Assembly: GCA_017452945.1 (NCBI GenBank) | Contig: JAFTLD010000052.1 | Span: 1 to 38,555 of the forward strand | Direction of reading: 5' to 3' | Source: Clostridia bacterium | GTDB lineage: Bacteria > Bacillota_A > Clostridia > Oscillospirales > CAG-272 | DNA: 38,555 bases | Shown here: one piece after another, positions 31,174-38,555 of the stretch | Layout of the letters: each line of letters starts with the position of its first letter | Position numbering within the stretch: position 1 is the stretch's first letter | Made by a program: the position numbers and the translations under genes | The notes under the pieces: generated by a model | The model's input: only the letters and a program-made list of their open reading frames with translations | Databases searched by the model: none | Told to the model about the DNA's origin: nothing

Positions 31174-31308
31174 TTATCCCACCTCACTGATTTTATTGAT
31201 TAACAGATTATACAAGGTTGTCGTTATGCGAACTCCACTATTCACATTGCCTCCAAAGGACAATACAACAAAAAACGCCAAGGCAAGTGCAATCAAATTC
31301 TTTTTCAT
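31174..31308 (-). CDS. 44-aa micro-ORF with signal-peptide-like start
   Basis: Read directly on the minus strand: ATG at 31308 with a near-perfect AAGGAGG upstream (spacing about 9). The peptide begins MKKNLIALALAFFVVLSFGG, a basic start plus hydrophobic core as in a signal peptide, and ends in a short amphipathic stretch (TTTLYNLLINKISEVG). Stop TAA at 31174-31176. It overlaps nothing else coding and precedes the lipoprotein by 4 nt. It could be a secreted signalling or toxin peptide; function unknown. Confidence 0.65.
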   Translation of the reverse strand: MKKNLIALALAFFVVLSFGGNVNSGVRITTTLYNLLINKISEVG

Positions 31309-31365
31309 AAGTGTTATCCTCCTTATCAGAATACTCTAATTAATCGTTACGTGTAAACTTCTTAA

Positions 31366-31440
31366 TTACTTCTGATTGAATACACAATAGCGAAAGAGCA
31401 GCGGATATCTTATTTTGATCATATGCAGAAAATTCATCAT
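31366..31440 (-). CDS. 24-aa micro-ORF
   Basis: ATG at 31440 (a second ATG follows) with AGGAGGGAGG about 7 nt upstream, a very strong ribosome site. The peptide MMNFLHMIKIRYPLLFRYCV... is basic and hydrophobic, with one cysteine, and ends in TAA at 31366-31368. Could be a leader peptide regulating the cassette, or a membrane micropeptide. The SD is the main evidence. Confidence 0.5.
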   Translation of the reverse strand: MMNFLHMIKIRYPLLFRYCVFNQK

Positions 31441-31516
31441 AAGTAATCCTCCCTCCTAATATTCAATTAAAAAATAATGCTCAGCCGTTCATTGGCATTA
31501 GTTTTACGCTATGCTT

Positions 31517-31545
31517 ATTGTAACATTATTGTACGCACTTGTCAA
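31517..31545 (-). promoter_or_regulatory. Promoter of the micro-ORF/lipoprotein cassette
   Basis: TTGACA (31540-31545), 17-bp spacer, TACAAT (31517-31522) on the minus strand. The stretch 31441-31516 is leader. Confidence 0.85.
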
Positions 31546-31585
31546 TACACCAAACTACAGTCATATTTCCGGTTATGGAAAATTT

Positions 31586-31617
31586 CCGCCAACGGCCTGT
31601 TAACGTGCCGTTGGCGG
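31586..31617 (-). terminator. Hairpin terminator of the glycoside hydrolase gene (repeat copy B)
   Basis: CCGCCAACGGC (31586-31596), 10-nt loop, GCCGTTGGCGG (31607-31617), 7 nt after the hydrolase stop codon; AAATTTT follows on the minus strand. Same orientation as copy A. Confidence 0.75.
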
Positions 31618-31624
31618 ATCGTTT

Positions 31625-34600
31625 TTATACTTCGGTCTTAACCATAAATCTGATGCTCTTAGCACCGCTGTCGATCAGCACGTACGCGTCACTCCAGCCT
31701 GCTCCGCCCGTGACAAAGTTGCCGGGGCCGCACGCGCCTGCAATGGCGGGCAGCTCGTGCAAAGGACCGAACACGTTCTTTCTCGTGCCGACCACGCAAA
31801 GATCAATGCTCTGCCCTGCCTTGACCGCATCGGTCACGTCAGCCTCATAGGGATCCCAGCCCACGACTTGCGTGCGGCCATCCTCGGTGATCACCTTGAA
31901 GCAGCCGCCTGTAAACTCGGTACTCAGCATCACACGGTCGCCCTCTTCGAGCGCAAGTCCTGCATACATTTCAGGCAGGATACGGTAGGTCATGCTGCCG
32001 GTGTAGAAAGGCAGATCGTAATTTGCATAATTGCCAAGGCCAACCGACTCGGGAGCCGCGATCAGCGTTCTCTTATTGACCTCGGACAGCTTGACGCCAA
32101 AATCACCCACCAGATACACGGTTTCAATGTTGGTGGTGCGCATGAAATTGACCTTGATCGTCACGACGTTTCTGCCGATTTGAAGTGCTCCTTCGGGAAT
32201 ATACATCTTCTTGAAGCAATCGTCCACCCAGAAATCGTTGATATCGGTATTGGACAATGCCACACCGTTGATGCTGTAGGCATTCGTTTCAGGACGCTCA
32301 CCTGCCAGGAACACCTTTCCTTCGGGCAGTTCGTCAATATAGAACTCATATTCCAGCTCAATCTCGCCATATTTTTGGGTGTGGTGAAGCTTAGCAAACC
32401 AGGGCTGCAGCATCTCACCGCCGCGACGCTCGATACCAACGGCATCACGCACCTGCTGGTCGATCTTGAGTGACTCATTCGGCTCGCTCCACACTCCGTC
32501 TGCCCATCTCCAACGGCACCAGTCAAGCACGCAAACGTTCTGCTCATCCATAACAGGAGCAAAATCAGCCTCTGTGATCTCAATGGCTTGCTTGACGGCA
32601 TAAACGGACTGTACGGGCAGTTGCTCACGCTGTCCCGTCAGCACAAAGCAGCGCGTACCTGCAGCGTAAAGGTCAAAGCCGATCTCGGCAATGCCATTCT
32701 TCCAGTTTACTCTTACGTTATAACGCTCTCCGCTCTCAAGATCCCACTCCTCAACGCTCATGCCCGCGGGTACTGCGAGGCGCAGCGTCAGATCTCCGCG
32801 CGCGTTTTGACGGTCGGTATTGAGTACGACGGCTGCTACGCTGCCCTCTCCGTCCACGTCACGGCGCACCTGCACGAATACGGCACGCTCAACATCTCCG
32901 TCCGCGTCCCTGACCTCTGCGAAGCATTGCGAGCAAGCGCGAATGGCGGATACGATCTCGCTCTCGTCAAAGCCGATCTGCTTGCACTGTGCGGCAAGCT
33001 TTGCGGGTGCGTCGGATGCAACGGCATCCACGTATGCGGGCAGCTCACCCGCAAAGATCACTTCACCGCCCGCTTGCTTGAAGGCCTGCAGAATAGCCAG
33101 CGTGGTGGGACGGATGGTCAGCATGTTGCTCACCAGTACGGTACGGTAGGTCGCGCTGCCAATCTTGAGCAGCGCTTTGCCATCAGAGTCGGTAGAGAGC
33201 GACCATTTGTCGCGCATGATCTGCTCCTCACCGTAGTCAAAGTCGATCTGATTGTCGGTCAGCATGTGGAACAGCTGCGCATATCTTTGCTCGTAGGGCG
33301 CTATGTCGGGAGAGACGTTACTGATCCACTGCGCCCAGCCAAGGTATGCCTGGCACCACAAGGATTCAATGGGATTGAGCACCAGCACGTCACAATCGGG
33401 CTTGCCTGCGCTCAAAATGACACCCATACGGGCAAAATGATCTTCTACTGCAGCATAATCCTTGTACCAGGGCGATTGATGCAGAATGGATGCGGGATAA
33501 TCGCGCTTACTTTCTCCCTCCATGGTGTACCAGGAAAGATGCTGGCAGCGCAGATTGATGCCAAACAGTGCCTGCCAGTCGCCAACAGCCTTGTGCGACT
33601 TGAAATTGAACTGCCAGCCTGTGCAGCCATACAGCTCGGAAAGCAGCCATTTCTTGTCCATCTGACGGGCAGCGGACGCGATCTGCTTGACGATCCAATA
33701 GCAGCGATTATGCTCGGTCAGACAGTCCACACCCGGATAACCCATATGCTCGTAAAAGCGCATGAGAGAGCCGTTGGGAACGGTTTGATTCATCAAAGAA
33801 TCCTCATGCAGCACGTGTCCCGTAAACTCAATGCCGTTTGCCTGACACCATTGATTGATGGGCATGGCAAAGCGCTCAATAAACAGATTATTGGCAAGGT
33901 CGATATAATTGAGCTTGACGGGCGCGACCTGCTTTCCCTTGTATCTGTAGAACAGCTCAGGCAAGATGGGACGCGCATCATAACCGTAACGCTTTTGGAA
34001 TTCATCAAAAATATCATCCGTCCACGCAACAGCGCAGGAAATCACGCCATCATTGTCGTGGCGGTTGTCAAAGCAATGTCCGCGGTGCGGCTCGTCGGTA
34101 AAAATACCCTTGATCGAGGTTCCTATGCGGTCACCGCAGCGACGCTTGTATTCCTCATGCGTCATGTCGATAAACTTGTAGACTGCCTTGTAGGACATGG
34201 TATCAATGTAGGTGGTGCCGTTATAGTTGGAGTTTGGGGTATCCGGCACGATGGCAAAGCGCAGCACCTTCCACTCACCGGGCTGTTCTGCCACGGTGGG
34301 TTCAAGCCTGTCGGCAACCGCCTTGACGGCACGGCCAAGGCAATGCTTGCACGCAATCTCGGATTTGTCCAGCTCCTCATATGCCCACACGTTGATCCCG
34401 TCGACCTTTGCCGCGTAAAGCGCAACGGTCTGATCGTTCAGCTCTGCTTTTTCGGGGGCTGATTCGAACACGTACAGCGATTTCATGCGATACTGCTCGT
34501 CGATCGTCACCTTACCGCCCGCAGAGCCGGAGGGCCAACGGTCCTCGTCATAAAGCCAGGACTCCATCCCCATTTTCTCACCCGCATCGGCAACCGCATT

Positions 34601-34810
34601 GATCAGATCAAACCATTCGTCACCTAAATATTCCGTGATCAAGCCTGCGCGGGAGTGCATGAAGTAGCCGCCAAGTCCCATCTGTTTCATGACCTCGACT
34701 TGTCTTATAAGCTCCTCTTCTCTCAGCTCACCGTTCCAGGACCAGAAGGGCTTTCCGCGCCATTCCACGCCCGGAGCCGAAAACGTACTGTGTAATTCTT
34801 TTTTGCTCAT
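31625..34810 (-). CDS. GH106-like glycoside hydrolase
   Basis: 1061 aa from the ATG at 34810 (GGAGGTGTACC upstream); a longer frame above it crosses the promoter. No signal peptide, so cytosolic. The opening VEWRGKPFWSWNGEL, then GLGGYFMHSRAGLITEYLG and WLYDEDRWPSGSAGGKV are hallmarks of the GH106-type alpha-L-rhamnosidase-like family. The middle TIM-barrel part has FTDEPHRG and FTGHVLHEDSL, with acidic residues likely catalytic. C-terminal beta-sandwich carbohydrate-binding-like domains carry GDFGVKLSEVN and the ending VLIDSGAKSIRFM. It would act on imported rhamnose-containing or related glycans; exact substrate is unknown. Confidence 0.82.
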   Translation of the reverse strand: MSKKELHSTFSAPGVEWRGKPFWSWNGELREEELIRQVEVMKQMGLGGYFMHSRAGLITEYLGDEWFDLINAVADAGEKMGMESWLYDEDRWPSGSAGGKVTIDEQYRMKSLYVFESAPEKAELNDQTVALYAAKVDGINVWAYEELDKSEIACKHCLGRAVKAVADRLEPTVAEQPGEWKVLRFAIVPDTPNSNYNGTTYIDTMSYKAVYKFIDMTHEEYKRRCGDRIGTSIKGIFTDEPHRGHCFDNRHDNDGVISCAVAWTDDIFDEFQKRYGYDARPILPELFYRYKGKQVAPVKLNYIDLANNLFIERFAMPINQWCQANGIEFTGHVLHEDSLMNQTVPNGSLMRFYEHMGYPGVDCLTEHNRCYWIVKQIASAARQMDKKWLLSELYGCTGWQFNFKSHKAVGDWQALFGINLRCQHLSWYTMEGESKRDYPASILHQSPWYKDYAAVEDHFARMGVILSAGKPDCDVLVLNPIESLWCQAYLGWAQWISNVSPDIAPYEQRYAQLFHMLTDNQIDFDYGEEQIMRDKWSLSTDSDGKALLKIGSATYRTVLVSNMLTIRPTTLAILQAFKQAGGEVIFAGELPAYVDAVASDAPAKLAAQCKQIGFDESEIVSAIRACSQCFAEVRDADGDVERAVFVQVRRDVDGEGSVAAVVLNTDRQNARGDLTLRLAVPAGMSVEEWDLESGERYNVRVNWKNGIAEIGFDLYAAGTRCFVLTGQREQLPVQSVYAVKQAIEITEADFAPVMDEQNVCVLDWCRWRWADGVWSEPNESLKIDQQVRDAVGIERRGGEMLQPWFAKLHHTQKYGEIELEYEFYIDELPEGKVFLAGERPETNAYSINGVALSNTDINDFWVDDCFKKMYIPEGALQIGRNVVTIKVNFMRTTNIETVYLVGDFGVKLSEVNKRTLIAAPESVGLGNYANYDLPFYTGSMTYRILPEMYAGLALEEGDRVMLSTEFTGGCFKVITEDGRTQVVGWDPYEADVTDAVKAGQSIDLCVVGTRKNVFGPLHELPAIAGACGPGNFVTGGAGWSDAYVLIDSGAKSIRFMVKTEV

Positions 34811-34840
34811 GGTACACCTCCGTACTATGTTGTTGGTTTC

Positions 34841-34869
34841 ATTATACCAAAATGCTTTTTGCTTTGCAA
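34841..34869 (-). promoter_or_regulatory. Promoter of the glycoside hydrolase gene
   Basis: TTGCAA (34864-34869), 17-bp spacer, TATAAT (34841-34846) on the minus strand. GCTTTTTGCTTTGCAAG-like repeats around the -35 could be operator sequence. Confidence 0.75.
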
Positions 34870-34963
34870 GAGCTTCACGAAAATAAAGCAAAAATAACAA
34901 ATTCCGTCCATCATATTTGGCAAGAATTCGCAGATTTTTTCCTGTAATATTTTGCTTTACACA

Positions 34964-34991
34964 TTGAAACGTCACAAAATCGGCATATACT
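34964..34991 (+). promoter_or_regulatory. Promoter of glmM
   Basis: TTGAAA (34964-34969), 16-bp spacer, TATACT (34986-34991). SD AGAAAGGAA precedes the ATG at 35023. Confidence 0.6.
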
Positions 34992-35022
34992 GTATTGAAT
35001 CAAGCAGAAAGGAAACTATTAT

Positions 35023-36369
35023 ATGCCAAAATATTTCGGAACAGACGGATTTCGCGGCAGATCAGGCGAGGTACTCAACGCTGATCATGCATATCGGATC
35101 GGCCGCTTTTTAGGATGCTACTATCGCAAAAATGAAAATAAGCCGCGCGTGGTGATCGGTAAGGATACGCGTCTTTCGAGCTACTCCTTTGAATATGCCG
35201 TTGCTGCGGGATTGACAGCCTCCGGTGCGGATGCCTATATGCTGCACGTGATCCCGACACCGGGAGTATCGTTTGCGGTACGGCAAGGAAACTTTGATTG
35301 CGGTGTGATGATCTCTGCAAGTCACAACCCCTACACCGACAACGGAATCAAATTGGTCGATGCAAACGGTGAAAAAATGGACGACGGCACGCTTTGCGAG
35401 GTTGAAAAATATCTGGACGGGGAGATCGGAGAGCTTCCCTTTGCGACCGATGGGGATATCGGCAGGATCGTGGACTACAGTGCGGGACGAAATCGCTATA
35501 CCGGATATCTTGTCTCGTTGGCAGCCAACTCCTTCAAGTCGCTGAAGATCGGACTGGATTGCGCCAACGGTGCCTCTTGGATGATCGCGCCCGCGGTTTT
35601 CGAAGCCTTGGGAGCAAAGGTCAGCGTGATCGGAGCTATGCCCGACGGCACAAATATCAACAACGGTTACGGCTCCACGCACATTGAGCGTCTTTGCGAC
35701 CACGTCAAGCGCGCAGGTCTTGATATGGGCTTTTCCTTTGACGGTGACGCAGACCGCTGCCTTGCTGTGGATGAACACGGTGAGGTGGTCAACGGTGACC
35801 ATATCCTGTATATCCTTGCAAAATCCCTTAAGGAGCAAGGCATGCTGGCGCACAACACCGCTGTTGTCACCGTGATGTCCAATCTGGGACTTTTCCGTGC
35901 ATTGGATGCAGCAGATATCCGCTATGACGTCACCCCCGTAGGCGACCGATTTCTTTGGGAGAGCATGTCGCAAAACGGTTATCGCATTGGAGCAGAGCAA
36001 TCCGGCCACGTGATCCTTTCCAAATATGCAACCACGGGCGACGGAATCCTGACCGCTATTATGCTGACCGAAACCGTACTGAACAAAAAGACTTCCCTTT
36101 CAAAACTGGCTTCAGACGTAAAAATGCTGCCGCAGGTCACGCAAAATCTACGTGTGGCAAGCAAAGAAAAGGTCATGAAAAACGCTGAAATACTTGGGCT
36201 TGTCAAGTCACTTTCAAAGGGAGAGCTGGCAGGCGGACGCATCCTTTTGCGTCAGAGCGGCACAGAGCCTGTCGTGCGCGTGATGGTGGAGGCAGATACC
36301 TCACAAGCTTGCAAGCATTATGCAGAATTGGTGATTTCACGTATCAAGGAGCTCGGATTGCATGAATAA
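35023..36369 (+). CDS. glmM: Phosphoglucosamine mutase
   Basis: 448 aa, normal length. FGTDGFRG (5-12), the phosphoserine site GVMISASHNPYTDNG with S100, the Mg-binding loop DGDADRC (about 240-246) and the phosphate-binding RQSGTEP near 410 are all present. Converts GlcN-6-P to GlcN-1-P for UDP-GlcNAc and cell-wall synthesis. The next gene overlaps by 8 nt and encodes a GlmU C-terminal-like protein, fitting the same pathway. The family includes phosphomannomutases, but the GTDGFRG/ISASHNP context favours GlmM. Confidence 0.92.
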   Translation: MPKYFGTDGFRGRSGEVLNADHAYRIGRFLGCYYRKNENKPRVVIGKDTRLSSYSFEYAVAAGLTASGADAYMLHVIPTPGVSFAVRQGNFDCGVMISASHNPYTDNGIKLVDANGEKMDDGTLCEVEKYLDGEIGELPFATDGDIGRIVDYSAGRNRYTGYLVSLAANSFKSLKIGLDCANGASWMIAPAVFEALGAKVSVIGAMPDGTNINNGYGSTHIERLCDHVKRAGLDMGFSFDGDADRCLAVDEHGEVVNGDHILYILAKSLKEQGMLAHNTAVVTVMSNLGLFRALDAADIRYDVTPVGDRFLWESMSQNGYRIGAEQSGHVILSKYATTGDGILTAIMLTETVLNKKTSLSKLASDVKMLPQVTQNLRVASKEKVMKNAEILGLVKSLSKGELAGGRILLRQSGTEPVVRVMVEADTSQACKHYAELVISRIKELGLHE

Positions 36370-37039
36370 ATCTATTTCTTGTTTATTTTCCTACAATTTT
36401 TTTGATTTTTCGCACACAATTGCCGCACCGCTGTTGCAAAGCACGACATATCCGTGGGAAATACTTCCCAACATTGCGGGCTTTATCCGTGAGCTTGCAC
36501 CCACACTCTCACCCGAAATATATGAATGCAGAGGCAAAGACGTTTATGTGGCAAGAGATGCCCATATTGCCCCGAGCGCCTATATTCAAGGTCCTTGTAT
36601 CATCTGTCCCGGCGCCGAGATTCGCCATTGCGCCTTTATTCGAGGGAACGTCATTGTTGGTGCGGGAGCTGTGGTGGGCAACTCGACAGAGCTGAAAAAC
36701 TGCATTCTCTTTGATGGCGTACAGGTGCCGCACTACAACTACGTGGGTGACTCTATTTTAGGCTACAAGAGCCACCTTGGCGCGGGCGCTGTGACCAGCA
36801 ACGTCAAAAGTGACAAATCTCACGTTGTCATCAAGGGGCAAGGCTTTGCGCTGAATACTGAGTACAAAAAGGTAGGCGCTATGATCGGTGACGGTGTTGA
36901 GGTGGGCTGCGGCGCGGTTCTCTGCCCCGGCACGGTCATCGGGCGCGGCAGCACGATTTATCCCTTGGTGCGCGTGCGCGGGGTCATTCCCGAGAAACAC
37001 ATTGTCAAGGGCGAAGGCGTGATCATCCCGCGAAAATAA
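36362..37039 (+). CDS. Left-handed beta-helix (hexapeptide) protein resembling the GlmU C-terminal domain
   Basis: 225 aa. From about residue 55 there are hexapeptide repeats (AHIAPSAYIQGPCIICPGAEI, then FIRGNVIVGAGAVVGNST, then VPHYNYVGDSILG and LGAGAVTSN), typical of UDP-GlcNAc pyrophosphorylase/acetyltransferase LbH domains. YNYVGDS and GAGAVTSN resemble the GlmU acetyl-CoA/GlcN-1-P sites. The nucleotidyltransferase domain is absent; an unrelated 50-residue helical start replaces it. It overlaps glmM, so it may act on the GlmM product, but it could be a different sugar acyltransferase. Confidence 0.82.
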   Translation: MNKSISCLFSYNFFDFSHTIAAPLLQSTTYPWEILPNIAGFIRELAPTLSPEIYECRGKDVYVARDAHIAPSAYIQGPCIICPGAEIRHCAFIRGNVIVGAGAVVGNSTELKNCILFDGVQVPHYNYVGDSILGYKSHLGAGAVTSNVKSDKSHVVIKGQGFALNTEYKKVGAMIGDGVEVGCGAVLCPGTVIGRGSTIYPLVRVRGVIPEKHIVKGEGVIIPRK

Positions 37040-37068
37040 TTGACAGCCTCATCCTCCTATGCTATAAT
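37040..37068 (+). promoter_or_regulatory. Promoter of the 37.1 kb gene
   Basis: TTGACA (37040-37045), 17-bp spacer, TATAAT (37063-37068), both perfect. It overlaps the stop of the preceding gene. Confidence 0.85.
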
Positions 37069-37100
37069 AATGACAAATTACCGCAAAAGGAGGACGTCGC

Positions 37101-38333
37101 ATGCAAAAGAAAAGACTTGTCATTACCGTCGTATGTATTCTGCTGGCTGTTCTCCTGATCGGCAGCCTGTTCGTAGCAGCGGGCGTTGCATTGGCCAATG
37201 CGGACAACATCCAATTTGGTGGTTTGGTTGGTGAGCTGCTGGCGGGCAGGGATGAGATTTTATCGGGCAATGACAGCACAGATTCCGAGCGCGAAAGCCT
37301 TGAAGAGCTTGAAACCAATGAGAATTCCATGCAAGAGCCTCCATATGAAGACACGACCAATACCGTCCTCCCACCCGATCCGATCGGATTACCTTCGCTG
37401 CGATTTTTCCTCGGAGGATGCGAGTCATGGATCATCTCAGGATATGTATACAGAAAGACACAGGAGTTTTTCGAGTCCGGCAACGCCTTGGAGTGGGATC
37501 ACCGTGCAGTGATTGACGATTACAACGTGAATACCGTTGATATCTGGGGCTGGGCGGCACTTTTCGAAGAGGTTCCTTTACAGCTCGGATACAAGATCGA
37601 CGGCGGTCAGTCCGTATATGACGATACAGCAGAGTTTTACGAGCCGGCACAATCCTCCACCACGGCAGCGCTCGGCATGGGAGCGATCTCGGCAATCGGA
37701 ATGCGCGTCAAGGTTCCCGTTGAACACCTGGTCGGTACGCATACCATAGAGATTGTGGTTCGTCGCCTCGGCGGCGATGAGGGTGTGATCTGCACGTTTG
37801 AGATCGAAAAAGCAGAGCCTCCGTACGTCTTTATGGCAGACGCTGCGTATCTTGCCGACATGCTGGAGAACGGACACAGCACGGGCATTGAGAGTTATCA
37901 GTATTCACCGGGCCTCTATCCGGAAAAGGGATATGTGAGAATGTGTCCGATCGCTGATTTTCCCTTCCCTACTCTCAACGTTTGCCCGTATATCGGGGAG
38001 GTCTACAGTACGGGAGCGCGTTATCTCGTGATCAAATGCCGCAAGTACGGTCCCAAGGATGCTTATGTGAACGTCAGCTCATCCTTGCCCCAATATGAAG
38101 ACTCTGTAAGATTTTTGTGTGACGGATGGGATTGGCAGTTGATCATCATTGACCTTGCACAAGCAAGTCAGATAGCAATCAACGGCTCATACGATATCTC
38201 ACACTTGGATTTTATCCTGTTCAGCAGTCCTGCAGACCAAGAACACTCTTGCGAAATTGCTTGGATTGCAACCTTCAGAACCATTGAGGACGCGCAACAG
38301 TACGATGCCGATCACCCTTATGCAAAGGGATGA
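37101..38333 (+). CDS. Membrane-anchored extracellular protein of unknown function
   Basis: 410 aa. One N-terminal membrane helix (about 7-33), an acidic Ser/Glu/Pro linker (about 50-95), then beta-rich extracellular domains: about 140-245 with GYKIDGGQSVY and VEHLVGTHTIEIVVRRLGG, like a carbohydrate-binding or Ig-like sandwich, and about 255-400 with YLVIKCRKYGPKDAYVNVSS. No named family recognised; such modules occur in clostridial surface proteins that bind glycans. AAAAGGAGG precedes the ATG. A terminator hairpin follows. Confidence 0.82.
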   Translation: MQKKRLVITVVCILLAVLLIGSLFVAAGVALANADNIQFGGLVGELLAGRDEILSGNDSTDSERESLEELETNENSMQEPPYEDTTNTVLPPDPIGLPSLRFFLGGCESWIISGYVYRKTQEFFESGNALEWDHRAVIDDYNVNTVDIWGWAALFEEVPLQLGYKIDGGQSVYDDTAEFYEPAQSSTTAALGMGAISAIGMRVKVPVEHLVGTHTIEIVVRRLGGDEGVICTFEIEKAEPPYVFMADAAYLADMLENGHSTGIESYQYSPGLYPEKGYVRMCPIADFPFPTLNVCPYIGEVYSTGARYLVIKCRKYGPKDAYVNVSSSLPQYEDSVRFLCDGWDWQLIIIDLAQASQIAINGSYDISHLDFILFSSPADQEHSCEIAWIATFRTIEDAQQYDADHPYAKG

Positions 38334-38365
38334 GCGAACAAAAAAGCAAGCCGGATGGGCTGCGG

Positions 38366-38458
38366 AATTAGCGGTAAAATTAACACGGAGATTGTATCAA
38401 AATCAATCTCCGTGTTCGTTTTTCTCACCTAAAAAAACCAACCGTAGGGGCTGACGTC
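38366..38458 (+). repeat. Dispersed 90-bp repeat (copy 2) with terminator hairpin
   Basis: Stem AACACGGAGATTG (38382-38394) with CAATCTCCGTGTT (38404-38416), then CGTTTTTCTC. It ends the 37.1 kb gene. Matches 29166-29256 with about ten differences and then continues into the GTAGGGGCTGACGTC element. Confidence 0.85.
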
Positions 38459-38555
38459 CTCGATTGTCCGAGTGGATACAAAAAACACTCTGTAGGGACA
38501 GGCGTCCTCGACTGTCCGCATTGACACAAAGTTACTTGATGTCGGGCGGACAGTC
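38444..38555. repeat. Tandem GTAGGG / GACTGTCC palindromic elements at the right edge
   Basis: Two units start GTAGGG at 38444 and 38492, each followed by a CGTCCTCGAYTGTCCG segment, about 48 bp apart. The second holds the inverted repeat GGACA/TGTCC. Near the edge GGCGGACAGTC is the inverse of GACTGTCCGC, so the element continues past the window. Confidence 0.65.

Noticed and set aside
31154..31339. 61-aa plus-strand frame in the cassette
   Set aside because: No ribosome site; the opposite strand has two frames with strong ribosome sites and a promoter.
32588..34462. Plus-strand open frame antisense to the glycoside hydrolase
   Set aside because: No start signals; covered by a 1061-aa protein with clear family motifs.

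Overview
The window reads as chromosomal DNA from an anaerobic, spore-forming Clostridia member (Bacillota, probably an uncultured gut lineage). The evidence is a SCIFF peptide with its radical-SAM maturase, sporulation-linked genes (yqfC, yqfD, ylbJ, a CotH-type protein), a T-box in front of valS, consensus sigma-A promoters with 17-bp spacers, strong GGAGG ribosome sites, and the standard code. TAG is a normal stop, for example of mutS2. The assignment is inferred from gene content; no 16S sequence lies inside the window.

Layout. 1-606: a perfect-consensus promoter firing leftwards off the edge, probably the leader of an rRNA operon, then a terminator and a cluster of small hairpins and repeats. 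607-4756 (minus): the scfA-scfB-mutS2 unit. 4823-6022 (plus): a BspA-like leucine-rich-repeat lipoprotein with its own promoter, ending in a terminator shared with the convergent unit. 6019-16710 (minus): a tightly packed ten-gene run, yqfC-yqfD-phoH-ybeY-hypothetical-era-recO-Orn/Lys/Arg decarboxylase-TIM-barrel gene (broken by an amber codon)-cotH-like lipoprotein-truncated sigma-like protein; the first seven follow the usual Firmicutes order, the rest are accessory. 16776-19439 (plus): ylbJ, divergent from yqfC, then a DUF3343 protein overlapping a cysteine-desulfurase-like enzyme. 19440-21406 (minus): a second LRR lipoprotein and a C-GCAxxG-C-C family protein. 21483-24889 (plus): tRNA-Thr(GGT) with promoter and terminator, an unusual multi-hairpin repeat, a T-box riboswitch and valS. 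24983-29220 (plus): a GntR-ABC transporter-membrane protein-lipoprotein operon of six genes. 29420-30426 (minus): a membrane-anchored MerR regulator with a textbook 19-bp-spacer MerR promoter. 30499-31617: an AT-rich cassette bracketed by two identical 32-bp hairpins, carrying two micro-ORFs and a lipoprotein. 31625-34869 (minus): a large GH106-like glycoside hydrolase. 34964-38333 (plus): glmM, a left-handed beta-helix (GlmU C-terminal-like) protein, and a secreted or anchored unknown. 38366-38555: dispersed repeats, one copied from 29.2 kb.

The most interesting places are the bracketed micro-ORF cassette (30.5-31.6 kb), the multi-hairpin element between tRNA-Thr and the valS T-box (21.65-21.82 kb), the orphan truncated sigma-like protein behind a CotH-like gene (6.0-8.8 kb), the membrane-tethered MerR regulator facing the GntR-ABC operon, and the hairpin between scfA and scfB. 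All functions are inferred from sequence reading; no database search was possible.
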